A stretch of DNA of 64,000 bases, taken from the NCBI GenBank assembly GCA_963698775.1, contig CAVOSE010000069.1:8599-72598 (forward strand), read 5' to 3'. The notes under the pieces are model-generated. The model was not told the origin of the DNA. It worked only from the letters and a program-made list of their open reading frames with translations, and made no database searches. The stretch is from Thiohalocapsa sp963698775. GTDB lineage: Bacteria; Pseudomonadota; Gammaproteobacteria; Chromatiales; Chromatiaceae. Shown here in pieces: positions 49,262 to 57,770 of this stretch (its first letter is position 1; each line of letters opens with the position of its first letter). A program made the position numbers and the translations under genes.

Positions 49262-49441
49262 GGTGATCATGAACAGGGGGTCGCCCTGATTATGCCCTAC
49301 ATACAGGACACCTATGGTTTCCGGCTTAGTCGCCAGGACCGGCAGCTGAACGCCGACTGGAACAACGCGGACCTGCCGGGTGCGTGGGAGATGGAGCGCG
49401 ACAAGCGGATCACGCGGTTGCAGGGTACGGGGAACGAGTAA
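49262..49441 (+). pseudogene. C-terminal fragment of an EndA-type endonuclease I
   Basis: The frame reads GDHEQGVALIMPYIQDTYGF, then RLSRQDRQLNADWNNADLPG and AWEMERDKRITRLQGTGNE, ending with TAA at 49439-49441. This matches the last 55-60 residues of the EndA/NucM nuclease family (LSRxxxQLFxAWNxxxPPxxWExERxxRIxxxQGNxNP). The catalytic His-Asn region, which lies N-terminal, is absent. An isolated ATG at 49292 could start a 49-residue peptide, but this is probably decay. Confidence 0.7.
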
Positions 49442-49578
49442 ATCAGCGGCTATCGGCAGCTATAACGTGCCCTGCCGCCGCAGTCTCGCCGCGGGTTGAC
49501 CGCTTGACGAAGTTGGCGGCTGCGGTCAATCGTGCAGCCGCGGCGACCAGAAAACCCCGGCGAGCTTCGACACCAGAT

Positions 49579-50034
49579 ATGCACATTCAGGTAACCACTA
49601 GGATCAACGGTTCCAAGGAGTTGGTCTGGGCGGCGGTCTCCGACATCGAGCGTCGCTCGGACATCCTCTCGGGCGTCACCGCGCTGACTGTTCTGGAGCG
49701 ACCCGCATCAGGGCTGGTCGGCCTGAAGTGGACGGAGACCCGGTTGCTGTTCGGTCAGGAAGCCGCGGAGACCATGTGGATCACTGATGCGGAGGAGGGG
49801 AAACGGTACAGCGCGCGCGCAGAGAGCCACGGTTCGGTCTATCTGACCGAGGTCGAGGTCACAGGGGAGAGCGGAGGCCGGACGAATCTGGCCATCGCGT
49901 TCCACGCTAAGCCGCAATCCGCTTTGGCACGGGTCGTCTCGCTCCTGATGGCACCATGGATCACGGGCTCCACGACCAAGGCGTTGCGGCAGGATCTGGA
50001 CGACACCCGCTGCTTCGTGGAATCGCAGCGCTAG
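49579..50034 (+). CDS. SRPBCC-fold (START/polyketide-cyclase-like) protein
   Basis: A 151-residue protein. MHIQVTTRINGSKELVWAAVSDIERRSDILSGVTALTVLE is the usual opening of SRPBCC proteins, with VWAAVSDIE as the first helix. The middle strands (GLKWTETRLLFGQEAAETMWIT, GSVYLTEVEVTGE) and a C-terminal amphipathic helix (ALRQDLDDTRCFVESQ) fit a small lipid- or hydrophobic-ligand-binding fold. The ATG at 49579 begins the fold; the frame is open upstream, but those codons look like non-coding sequence overlapping the EndA remnant. Ligand and role unknown. Cytoplasmic. Confidence 0.8.
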   Translation: MHIQVTTRINGSKELVWAAVSDIERRSDILSGVTALTVLERPASGLVGLKWTETRLLFGQEAAETMWITDAEEGKRYSARAESHGSVYLTEVEVTGESGGRTNLAIAFHAKPQSALARVVSLLMAPWITGSTTKALRQDLDDTRCFVESQR

Positions 50035-50103
50035 GAGCCCCCCGAACAGCTCGGTGCACGTAAAAGTGACATGACGAGTTACTGCTGTGGACGCTTTCGG
50101 CAG

Positions 50104-50360
50104 CTATGCACTGAACATCGCATTGAATGCCGCCACCATCTCCGGCCCGAAAACGTCCCGCAATCGCGTGGCGATGATCCAATGATGGCCGAACGGGTCA
50201 CCCACGCGCCCCGTGCGATCGCCGTAGAACTGGTCGGCGACTGGATAGATCTGCTCGGCGCCGGCTTCGAGCGCGATTCTGAAAACCGCATCTGCGTTAG
50301 CGACATGCAGAAGCAGGACGACTGAGTAGGTAGGGGGTGATACCGGGCATGGCCGATCAT
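50104..50360 (-). pseudogene. C-terminal remnant of a VOC (PhnB/glyoxalase-like) protein
   Basis: The minus-strand frame contains SVVLLLHVANADAVFRIALE, AGAEQIYPVADQFYGDRTGR, VGDPFGHHWIIATRLRDV and MVAAFNAMFSA. These correspond to the second beta-alpha module of PhnB-like VOC proteins. The family motif GxIGHA is present only as MIGHA at about 50360, in a different frame, and the intervening segment is missing. The gene has therefore lost its first half and suffered a deletion or frameshift near 50340. Confidence 0.65.
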
Positions 50361-50613
50361 GCCTCCGCGTTGGTCGATCGTAGCTGGAAATCCACCGCTC
50401 GACGAGCGTCTCGGAGGCGCTCAGGATCAGTCGCCTCCAGCGTGGCCTTGTTGGGCGCCGAGCACCAACGCAAACATGACCTGCATCCGACGCCCCGGCA
50501 TGTTTCAGTCTCCTAAGCCGCCCCGCTTGGCCAAAGATTTGCTTGGAAACACTCCAGCCGGCGGGCAGAGGCAATGCGGGGCGCGACGCTGGAAGAGACG
50601 GCGCTCAACTACG

Positions 50614-51180
50614 TCAGATCCGCCGCGTTAGGGCAACGCCGGCCGCCGAGCCCAGCCCGACGAGCGCCTGCCAGGACCGACCCATTGGACCGGTGTGCCG
50701 CGCATAGTGACCTGCGGCGTCGTCGCGATGCAGCAGCTCGTCGGCGCGGAAATCCGTCAAGATGGCGCGCAGTGTCGCGAGCCGTTCGTCATCCGCCATA
50801 CGTTCGATCTGCTCGGTGTAATGGGTGCCGACGAAGGTCTCCACAGCGTCGATGGTCAGGTACACGGCGCTTGGTCCGGCCAGTGCGGGCAGCGCCCCGG
50901 TCAGCCATCCTGCGGCGCGCCAGACATTGAGCAGTTTACTTTGGTGCTCGACGGGTAGGAAGTCTTCGAAGAACCGGAGGTGCTTCTGTTCTCCCGCGAG
51001 GTGTCGCTGTGCGAAATGCCGCACCTGCTCGTTCTTGCTCACCGCGAGAACACCTCGGTAGATCATCACAGCCCCAACCTCGCCCGCGTGGTCGGAGCGG
51101 AGGTCCGCGATCATCGATCGCGACAGCATCAGGGTCCGGAAGTGAAGCGCCGGTGAAACCGGCAAGCACATAGCGTTCAT
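50614..51180 (-). CDS. COQ7-family demethoxyubiquinone hydroxylase-like protein
   Basis: A di-iron hydroxylase of the COQ7 type, 188 residues, which in ubiquinone biosynthesis adds the C6 hydroxyl using O2. The conserved pattern is LRSDHAGEVGAVMIYRG (first ligand Glu), RHLAGEQKHLRFF (ExxH), then TIDAVETFVGTHYTEQIE and DFRADELLHRDDA, giving the expected Glu/His ligands in a four-helix bundle. The C-terminal WQALVGLGSAAGVAL is hydrophobic, as usual for membrane association. Starts at 51180 (ATG), 51168 or 51129 are possible; the last lies closest to the conserved part. A motif resembling the merR promoter box lies just upstream (51199-51211). Confidence 0.88.
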   Translation of the reverse strand: MNAMCLPVSPALHFRTLMLSRSMIADLRSDHAGEVGAVMIYRGVLAVSKNEQVRHFAQRHLAGEQKHLRFFEDFLPVEHQSKLLNVWRAAGWLTGALPALAGPSAVYLTIDAVETFVGTHYTEQIERMADDERLATLRAILTDFRADELLHRDDAAGHYARHTGPMGRSWQALVGLGSAAGVALTRRI

Positions 51181-51198
51181 GCTGCACACCTAGGACGA

Positions 51199-51211
51199 AA
51201 CTGGACATAAT
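51199..51211. promoter_or_regulatory. Weak match to the merR-promoter box, upstream of the COQ7-type gene
   Basis: AACTGGACATAAT matches ACATGGACAGAAT (the box in the merR promoter) at 10 of 13 positions and lies 19-31 bases before the 51180 start. The surrounding -35/-10 elements are poor. The remaining ~500 bases up to 51715 have no gene I can support. Confidence 0.25.
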
Positions 51212-51715
51212 TTGAAGGGAGGCGGTCGCGGACAGCGGGGACCCGCGGCGAAATTCGCATTCGACTATCGCGCCTTTCTTTGGCACGGGTTGTTAGCGCA
51301 GAAGTTCGATCCCCCCGATAGTCGCCCCTCGGACCTATGGCGATCCTTCCCGACTCAACCAATCACCAAATACCTACGCCGCGCTATGGCGTCTGTGGTG
51401 GACGAGTGGCTGTCCCGACTTTGTACGAAGCCCGCGAACATCAGGGCGCAAGAGTGGGGCCATGGACACTTTCGGCAAGCGGCGGTTGCCTCACCCGGAG
51501 CGCACCAGGCGTACCCGACTACCTCACCGATTCGTGGCGAGCCCCTCACGGGGGTCGGAGCAAGCCAGCCACGGACAAACCAATTTTCTCCATGGATTCG
51601 CTCGCGGGGCCGTCCCCCAATGGCCAGCATCCCGGTGGTGAGCTCCGCAGTGAGGCAAACCCGGTCCTGACGGGAACGACTTTGCCACGGTCTCCGACTG
51701 CCGTCGCCGCTGTTT

Positions 51716-52015
51716 TCACGCAGCTTGGGCGGCCTCGAAATCCGCAGACGCCACCCTCGCGTCCAGCAGCTTCAATGGGATGTCACAGCCGTGCTTGGAT
51801 GACACGTCGGCCATCGCCTTCCGCACGGCGGTGGTGATCGCCAACGCCTGCAGCACGTCGTCGTGGCCTACGTCTTCGGCGAGCGCGTCCACGGTGTAGA
51901 GCAAGCCGCTGACGAGCTGGGCGACGCTCGCCGCGGACTCCGTGCTTTCGTGCAGCGGGATGTCGACGTCGAAAAAGGTTTCAGGATGGCGATCGGTGGT
52001 GGGCACGCTATTCAT
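51716..52015 (-). CDS. Small hypothetical acidic protein
   Basis: A 99-residue protein I do not recognise. It is mostly helical and acidic: SAASVAQLVSGLLYTVDALAEDVGHDD, then VLQALAITTAVRKAMADVSS and IPLKLLDARVASADFEAAQA. No signal peptide or membrane helix. Two in-frame ATGs lie two codons apart. GGAG directly abuts the first but is 6 bases from the second (52015), so the second is the better start. The good ribosome site supports it being real. It is divergent from the MerR-type gene 350 bases away, and could be regulated with it. Confidence 0.6.
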   Translation of the reverse strand: MNSVPTTDRHPETFFDVDIPLHESTESAASVAQLVSGLLYTVDALAEDVGHDDVLQALAITTAVRKAMADVSSKHGCDIPLKLLDARVASADFEAAQAA

Positions 52016-52290
52016 ATTCATCTCCGAATCGGCACAGTTGATTGGGTTTCGAATGTTGCGTCGTCGACTGCCCTCGCACGCGGCGATGGTGTTGTCGCGT
52101 CACTAGCGGCTTGTCGGAGTCCTCTGCCTCTCTGCGCACAGCGCTCTTCTGAGTGCGTCTGACACCGACCGCGAAGTCTAGACTCCTCTGGACGCTGCGC
52201 GGCCCGCGGCGAGACTCGCCGGCCGCAGTGCAATGTCCGGGACAGTCCTCTTGACATCCTTGACGACGTGCCTGAGACAGTGCGCCCAGT
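52016..52290. other. Divergent intergenic region before merR-type gene
   Basis: No gene supported. The sequence contains several TTGACA-like and GACA elements near 52255-52290 leading into the regulatory site described next. Confidence 0.4.
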
Positions 52291-52295
52291 CAAGA

Positions 52296-52326
52296 GTCTT
52301 GTCAAGACGAAACATGGACAGAATAT
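52296..52326 (+). promoter_or_regulatory. Promoter/operator region of the MerR-type gene
   Basis: A perfect palindrome GTCTTG-T-CAAGAC (52296-52308) overlaps a -35-like TTGTCA (52299-52304). After 16 bases GAATAT (52321-52326) may be the -10. Between them is ACATGGACAGAAT (52312-52324), which recurs inverted at 59370-59382 with 11 of 13 identities. The position fits autoregulation by the MerR protein encoded 40 bases downstream. Confidence 0.4.
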
Positions 52327-52365
52327 GGAAAGATAATAAAAACGGCCGATGGAGACGAACAAAAC

Positions 52366-53355
52366 ATGAACAACGCAGAAGCTCAAGCCGCTGAGTCTGG
52401 ATACCGTATTGGCGCGGTCGCTCGCCTGACTGGCATCCCGCCGCACACCCTGCGCGTGTGGGAGCGGCGCTATGACACCGTGGTGCCCTTTCGCTCCCAA
52501 GCAGGCACACGTCTGTACACCCGAAGCGACGTGGAGCGCCTTGTCTTGATCAAGCGCTTGGTGGATCGCGGTGACGCCATCAGCATCGTCGCCAGCTTGC
52601 CGCACGAGATTCTCGAACAGCGCTGTGCCGAGTTGCCGCAGGGCCCCAGCGAGGTCGGCCGCACATGTCGAGTCGTCGTGCTCGGCACCACGGTGATTCA
52701 CAGCCTCGAGGGCCGCAGCTTCGAGGATAGCGAGGTTGAGATCCTGGGCTGCTTCCAGGAGCGGGAGGATCTCATCAGCCAGGCTGGCGGGCTCGAACCC
52801 GATCTTCTCGTGCTGGAGTACGCCACGATCCAGCCGCAGCAGATCCGCGAAATCGGCGCGCTCCTCCTACAGGTGGGTGTGCCTCGCGTGTTGGTGGTGT
52901 ACGGCGTCGCCGCTCGAAGCACGTTGGAGCGTCTCGAGTCCCCGCGCGTATTTCCGATTCGCGGTCCCCTAGATCCTACGGAGCTGCGGCGTTGGATTCG
53001 GTTGCTGCATGCACGGCCGGTGCAGACGTCCCAAACCTTCGCCGACGCGCAAGCAGAACTGTCGGGTTCACCGGCGCCGCGCCGATTCGATGACGCGACA
53101 CTCGCCAAGATCGCCGCGGCGCCATCAACGATCCGGTGCGAATGCCCGGAGCATCTCGTCGATCTGATTTCCCGCTTAACCGCGTTCGAGACCTACAGCG
53201 AGGAGTGCGAGGTCCTGAACGTCGAAGACGCGGCCATTCACGCGCTCCTGCACGCAAGCACGGCGCGCGCGCGGTCCCTTCTCGAGACCTCACTGGCGGG
53301 TCTCATGGAAGCCGACGGTATTGCGATCGACTCCGCATCACAGCCCACCGCCTAA
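52366..53355 (+). CDS. MerR-family regulator with degenerate cobalamin-domain-like C-terminal part
   Basis: A 329-residue regulator. The N-terminal winged helix-turn-helix (YRIGAVARLTGIPPHTLRVWERRYDTVVPFRSQAGTRLYTRSDVERL) is typical of the CarH/LitR-MlrA branch, with its LRVWERRY motif. A Rossmann-like middle region (about 103-205: RVVVLGTTVIHSL, DSEVEILGCFQEREDLI, PDLLVLEYATIQ, VPRVLVVYGVAA) follows. It resembles a cobalamin-binding domain but lacks the DxHxxG cobalamin motif. The last ~80 residues are helical and contain a CECPEHL sequence whose two cysteines and histidine could bind metal or sense redox. The signal is unknown. The haem protein gene starts 47 bases downstream, suggesting a linked sensor. 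Confidence 0.85.
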   Translation: MNNAEAQAAESGYRIGAVARLTGIPPHTLRVWERRYDTVVPFRSQAGTRLYTRSDVERLVLIKRLVDRGDAISIVASLPHEILEQRCAELPQGPSEVGRTCRVVVLGTTVIHSLEGRSFEDSEVEILGCFQEREDLISQAGGLEPDLLVLEYATIQPQQIREIGALLLQVGVPRVLVVYGVAARSTLERLESPRVFPIRGPLDPTELRRWIRLLHARPVQTSQTFADAQAELSGSPAPRRFDDATLAKIAAAPSTIRCECPEHLVDLISRLTAFETYSEECEVLNVEDAAIHALLHASTARARSLLETSLAGLMEADGIAIDSASQPTA

Positions 53356-53402
53356 GCACGGGGCTTGTGGGCAATCCTGATCTATGCAACGAGGTTCAAC
53401 CG

Positions 53403-54251
53403 ATGGTTTCTGAAACGGTCTTGTCGAATCGCTTGGTCACCACTGCCACTCTGCTCCTGGCGTTGGCTGCAGTCAGCGCTCCGCAAGCGCGGGCAGGTGG
53501 GACAAACGCTCCCCCATATCGACCGCCTGCCAGCGGCTTCGTACCCCTGCCGCCCTCGCTGCCCCGGCTGCCGATGATGCCGATGATGCCCGTCCGCGTC
53601 CCAGGTCCACCGCCGCACGGCAGGCCAGCGTGGCCAGCGGCGCCCTTTTCCGCGCCTCCGATGTGGCCCACCGCCGTAGTTCCTACCATGGGCGCGTCTT
53701 CGCGCGCTGAGGCCCCGACAGTGGAAGTGTCTCGACAGGGGGCGGCGGCGCTCGATTCAGAGCTCGCAACAGAGGCGCGTGGGCTCGTCGAGGATTTCGC
53801 GAAACGTCTGAAGGGCGCTCTTGAGACGGCAATCAAGGACGGTGGCCCGACGGCCGCCGTCGAGGTCTGCAACGAAGAGGCGCCACAGATCGCCGATGCG
53901 CTGTCGACTGAAACGGGCTGGGCGGTCGCCCGCACAAGCCTGAAACATCGGAATCCGGCCAACGCCCCCGATGACTGGGAGCGAGGCGTGCTGCAAGCCT
54001 TCGAGACGCGCCAGGCCGACGGAGAAGAAGCGAAGGGCATGACCTTCACAGCCAACGTTTCTGAGGCCGACGGGCGGCAGTTCCGCTTCATGCAGGCGAT
54101 CCCGACCGCGCAGGTCTGTCTGGTCTGTCACGGGAGTGCCGTTCCTGACGACGTCGCCAGCGCGATCGATGAACTCTATCCCGGCGACCTCGCGAGAGGA
54201 TATGAAGCCGGCGAGATCCGCGGTGCCTTCAGCTTGGTCAAGCCGTTGTGA
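53403..54251 (+). CDS. DUF3365 (Tll0287-like) c-type haem protein
   Basis: A secreted 282-residue protein with a signal peptide (LVTTATLLLALAAVSAPQARA), a Pro/Met-rich linker (about 35-100, including MMPMMP), and a C-terminal DUF3365 domain. CLVCH (Cys239, Cys242, His243) is the covalent haem site. Cys156 in AAVEVCNEEAP is at the place where the founding member Tll0287 uses cysteine as the distal haem ligand. WAVARTSLKHRNPANAPDDWE is another domain signature. GAGG precedes the ATG at 53403. A redox or gas-sensing role is possible but unproven. It lies between the MerR-type regulator and an EamA transporter on the same strand. Confidence 0.87.
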   Translation: MVSETVLSNRLVTTATLLLALAAVSAPQARAGGTNAPPYRPPASGFVPLPPSLPRLPMMPMMPVRVPGPPPHGRPAWPAAPFSAPPMWPTAVVPTMGASSRAEAPTVEVSRQGAAALDSELATEARGLVEDFAKRLKGALETAIKDGGPTAAVEVCNEEAPQIADALSTETGWAVARTSLKHRNPANAPDDWERGVLQAFETRQADGEEAKGMTFTANVSEADGRQFRFMQAIPTAQVCLVCHGSAVPDDVASAIDELYPGDLARGYEAGEIRGAFSLVKPL

Positions 54252-54336
54252 CCGCTTCAACCGCAGTCCCCGACCGATCCGCTAGCAGGCTGGACGCCTC
54301 GGTCGCCTCGCATGTCAGGCCGGGGAGGATGCGGCC

Positions 54337-55275
54337 GTGACGTTTCGCTACCCGCCGGTCGCATGGCTCGCGCTACTCGGGCTCACGGTGCTTTGGGGGT
54401 CGGCCTTCCTCCTGACCAATATAGCCGTCCAGGACGTCTCTCCTGCCTTGGTCGTAGCGGCTCGACTGCTCATCGCCGCGCCGTTGTTGACCGTGGTGAT
54501 GCTTCTGAGCGGCCGGCGTCTCAACAGGAGTCCACTTGGATGGTTTTACCTGGCGCTCATCGCGTTGTTCGGGAACGCCCTGCCGAACACCTTGATTGCC
54601 TGGAGCCAGCAGAGCATCGACAGCGGCCTTGCCGGGATACTGATCGCCACCATGCCGCTTGCGGCGTTGACGCTGGCCCACTTGTATGTGCCCGGAGAAC
54701 GGCTCACGCCTTACCGCGTCACCGGGTCTGCGTTCGGCTTCGTCGGCGTCGTGGTGATCATGGGGCCTGACGCCGTTGTACGACTGTTGTCGGGTGCGGC
54801 GGAAATGCGAGGAATCGCGGCCGTACTGGCCGCCGCGCTGAGCTTCGCGATCTCTATGGTCCTTGCGCGCCGGCAACCCGAGAGCGATGCGCTTACCACA
54901 GCCGCGGGAACGACACTGCTGGCGGCGTGCATGGTGGCGCCCTTTGCGTTGGCCACCGAGGGTCTGCCGTTACAGCATTTGTCCGCCGCATCCGCTCTAG
55001 CCGTCGGGTCACTCGGCGTGTTTTGTACTGCGCTCGCGGTCGTCCTCTACTTCTGGCTCTTGAAATCCACCGGGCCCAGTTTCGTGTCGTTGATGAACTA
55101 CATGATCCCGGTCTGGGCGGTCCTGCTCGGCATCGGTCTTCTCGGTGAGGAACCTGAGTCGCGGCACCTGCTGGCACTTTTCTTCATTCTCGCGGGCGTA
55201 CTGGTCACGCAGTTCGAATACCGCAGACCGCGAGCGCCGATCGACATGAACACACCGACGCGCTCGTCTGTTTAG
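54337..55275 (+). CDS. EamA/DMT-family transporter, GTG start
   Basis: A ten-helix drug/metabolite transporter-type protein of 312 residues made of two EamA repeats (WLALLGLTVLWGSAFLLTN opens the first; IAAVLAAALSFAISMVLARR the second). TLIAWSQQSIDSGLAGILIATMPL is the usual helix-4 region, and FVSLMNYMIPVWAVLLGIGLLGEEP corresponds to the conserved helix 9. The start is GTG at 54337 with GGGGAGG eight bases upstream, a strong site. The substrate is unknown; related proteins export amino acids or metabolites. It is 85 bases after the haem protein and 69 before ftsH. Confidence 0.9.
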   Translation: MTFRYPPVAWLALLGLTVLWGSAFLLTNIAVQDVSPALVVAARLLIAAPLLTVVMLLSGRRLNRSPLGWFYLALIALFGNALPNTLIAWSQQSIDSGLAGILIATMPLAALTLAHLYVPGERLTPYRVTGSAFGFVGVVVIMGPDAVVRLLSGAAEMRGIAAVLAAALSFAISMVLARRQPESDALTTAAGTTLLAACMVAPFALATEGLPLQHLSAASALAVGSLGVFCTALAVVLYFWLLKSTGPSFVSLMNYMIPVWAVLLGIGLLGEEPESRHLLALFFILAGVLVTQFEYRRPRAPIDMNTPTRSSV

Positions 55276-55344
55276 CACGACCACAAACGCCCAATCGAAT
55301 CTGACACATGGCTTGGCAGTCTCTCCACCAAACCGAGGTTTCAA

Positions 55345-57255
55345 ATGAACAACCGTCTCATTGCCTTCGCGCTTACCATACTCGCTTTGACGTTCGTCTT
55401 GGTCGGACTCAGCGTTGGCGTCGACCCCATAAGTCGCTCAGGAACAACGAGCTACAGCGAGTTCCTTGATGGCGTCAGGAACAACGCGATCCAGGAAGTA
55501 ACGATCGACGGCGCTGAGATCCGAGGGACACGGGCCGACGGCAGCAGCTTTCGGACCTTCAGCCCTGGAGATCCGGGTTTGATCGATGATCTGGTCAACA
55601 ACAGCGTGACGATTCGGGCGACAGCGCCGCGGCAGCCGAGCCTGATAGGTCGGTTATTGGTCGGTCTTATTCCGATCATTCTCCTGCTGCTGGTGTTCTT
55701 CTTCGTCATGCGTCGTATGCAGGGGGGCTTGGGCGGCTCCGGGATCATGTCGATCGGCAAGAGCCGTGCTCGGGCGTTCGACGCCGACAGCGTCAAGGTC
55801 ACGCTCGCCGACGTCGCAGGCGTCGAAGAGGCTCGCGACGAGGTCGGCGAGGTCGTCGATTTCCTGAAGGACCCGCGCAAGTTTCAGAACGTCGGCGGTC
55901 TGATCCCGCGCGGGGTGCTGATGGTCGGACCGCCGGGCACCGGAAAGACGCTGCTGGCACGCGCCATCGCCGGTGAGGCGTCGGTCCCGTTCTTCACCGC
56001 TTCAGGATCCGACTTCGTTGAGATGTTCGTCGGTGTCGGCGCCTCGCGGGTGCGTGACCTGTTCAAGCAAGCCAAGGAGCAGGCGCCCTGCATCATCTTC
56101 GTCGACGAGATCGACGCGGTCGGCCGTCGGCGAGGCGCCGGTTTCGGCGGCGGCAACGACGAGCGAGAGCAGACCCTAAACCAGCTACTGGTGGAGATGG
56201 ACGGCTTCGAGGGCAACGAGGGCATCATCGTGATCGCCGCGACCAACCGTCCGGACGTGCTTGATCCGGCACTGCTGCGGCCGGGCCGTTTCGATCGACA
56301 GGTCATGGTGCCCCTGCCGGACGTCCGGGGTCGCGAGCAAATCTTGGCGCTGCACATGCGCAAGGTTCCAGTCGGTGACGACGTCGAGGCGCGCACCATC
56401 GCACGCGGTACGCCTGGTTTCTCGGGTGCCGATCTTGCGAACCTGGTCAACGAGGCGGCGCTGTTTGCCGCGCGTGCCGATCGACGCCTGGTCGGCATGG
56501 CGGAGTTCGAACGCGCGAAAGATAAAATCACCATGGGTACGGAACGCCGGTCGATGGTAATGAGCGAGGCCGACAAACGCCTGACCGCCTTCCACGAGGC
56601 AGGCCATACCATCGTCGGCCGCCTGGTCCCGGAGCACGACCCGGTGCACAAGGTCAGCATCATTCCGCGCGGCCGGGCACTGGGCGTCACACTGTTCCTG
56701 CCGGAACGCGACCGCGTCAGCGCCAGCAAGCGCCGGTTGGAGAGCCAGATCGCGACCCTCTTCGGCGGTCGTCTGGCCGAGGAGATCGTGTTCGGACCCG
56801 ATGCCGTCACCACGGGGGCGCAGAACGACATCGAGCGGGCGACCGCAATCGCCCGCGACATGGTGACCAAATGGGGGCTGTCGCAGAACCTCGGGCCGCT
56901 CGCCTATCAGGATCCGGAGGGCGAGGCGTTTCTTGGGCAGGGGGCGGCGCAGCGCAAGCAGGTGTCAGAAGAGACAACGCGGAGAATCGACGCCGAGGTT
57001 CGCGACATCGTTGCGAAGAACTACGCGCAGGCTCGACAGCTGTTGATCGAGCACCGGGCGACGCTGGATGCGATGGCGGAGGCGTTGGTGGAGTACGAAA
57101 CGCTCGACGCGGATCAGATTACAGAGATTATGGCCGGACGCAAGCCGACCCCGCCTCGCGATCCGAGCGATCACGTTTCCGGGGGCCGAGGCGCATCAGC
57201 GGGCGGTCGGACGCATCCGCGCGCCACCGGCATCCCGGCACCGCAGGCGCGCTGA
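55345..57255 (+). CDS. ftsH: ATP-dependent zinc metalloprotease FtsH
   Basis: A membrane-anchored AAA+ protease for membrane-protein quality control, 636 residues. The first helix is at about 5-24, the periplasmic domain follows (TTSYSEFLDGVRNNAIQEVTIDG), and the second helix is at about 102-122. Walker A GPPGTGKT is at 195-202, pore FVG in VEMFVGVGASRVRDLF, second-region-of-homology NRPDVLDPALLRPGRFDRQ, and the zinc site HEAGH at 417-421. All are intact. The usual rlmE-ftsH-folP context is absent, so this may be a second, accessory copy co-regulated with the MerR-type gene; that depends on finding another ftsH in the genome. Confidence 0.95.
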   Translation: MNNRLIAFALTILALTFVLVGLSVGVDPISRSGTTSYSEFLDGVRNNAIQEVTIDGAEIRGTRADGSSFRTFSPGDPGLIDDLVNNSVTIRATAPRQPSLIGRLLVGLIPIILLLLVFFFVMRRMQGGLGGSGIMSIGKSRARAFDADSVKVTLADVAGVEEARDEVGEVVDFLKDPRKFQNVGGLIPRGVLMVGPPGTGKTLLARAIAGEASVPFFTASGSDFVEMFVGVGASRVRDLFKQAKEQAPCIIFVDEIDAVGRRRGAGFGGGNDEREQTLNQLLVEMDGFEGNEGIIVIAATNRPDVLDPALLRPGRFDRQVMVPLPDVRGREQILALHMRKVPVGDDVEARTIARGTPGFSGADLANLVNEAALFAARADRRLVGMAEFERAKDKITMGTERRSMVMSEADKRLTAFHEAGHTIVGRLVPEHDPVHKVSIIPRGRALGVTLFLPERDRVSASKRRLESQIATLFGGRLAEEIVFGPDAVTTGAQNDIERATAIARDMVTKWGLSQNLGPLAYQDPEGEAFLGQGAAQRKQVSEETTRRIDAEVRDIVAKNYAQARQLLIEHRATLDAMAEALVEYETLDADQITEIMAGRKPTPPRDPSDHVSGGRGASAGGRTHPRATGIPAPQAR

Positions 57256-57514
57256 GCGGGCTGCTTCATGTGCGCCCAGCGATCTTCAGCTCAACCGCAT
57301 ACTCTAGCCCGACTTCCGCAACGGAACGGCCTTGGCGGGCGTAACCGACTGATAATATCGAAACGGATGGCGAAAGGTCGGCACTACAGAGCGGCTTGCC
57401 GCCCAGGACGACTTCGGCGCTCTGTGACTGGATCCGCGGAGGGGCTGTTCGGGGAGCGTGAGCTTCAACTGGGAGAACAGCAGCTGCTCGTCGGCATCGG
57501 GCCGGGTATAGCGC

Positions 57515-57702
57515 GGCAGGATCAGAACCCGCGCCTGGGGCCGGGGTTACGGTCGCGGCTACGAGCGTGTCTCCGGCTACGGCGCCCCCTACAATGGCTA
57601 CGGCGCGCCTTACGGCTATGCCCCGCATGCCGCAACCCCCTTACGCGGCACCGGTCGCCCCGCAGGCCCCGGTCGCTCCCCAGGTGCCGCCGGCCCAGTA
57701 AG
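57515..57702 (+). pseudogene. Decayed Gly/Tyr/Pro-rich gene, sulfur-globule-protein-like
   Basis: One frame reads RGYGRGYERVSGYGAPYNG and GYGAPYGYAP. After a one-base shift the neighbouring frame continues PQPPYAAPVAPQAPVAPQVPPAQ and stops at about 57700. Repeated GYGAPYGYAP followed by an Ala/Pro tail is the composition of sulfur globule envelope proteins of purple sulfur bacteria, but other GY-rich secreted proteins share it. There is a stop in frame just upstream at 57509 and no signal peptide. The rest of the 720-base gap after ftsH (57256-57978) has no supported gene. Confidence 0.4.
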
Positions 57703-57770
57703 CCTGTCGCTTTACAACGTCCCCGGCAGATCGTCCCGCCGCCCGTCGGGGCCGCGGGACGCAAATCTGA

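Noticed and set aside
51212..51670. Open frames on both strands between the COQ7-type gene and the small acidic protein
   Set aside because: No ribosome site, no family pattern, and biased composition; I could not choose a coding strand.
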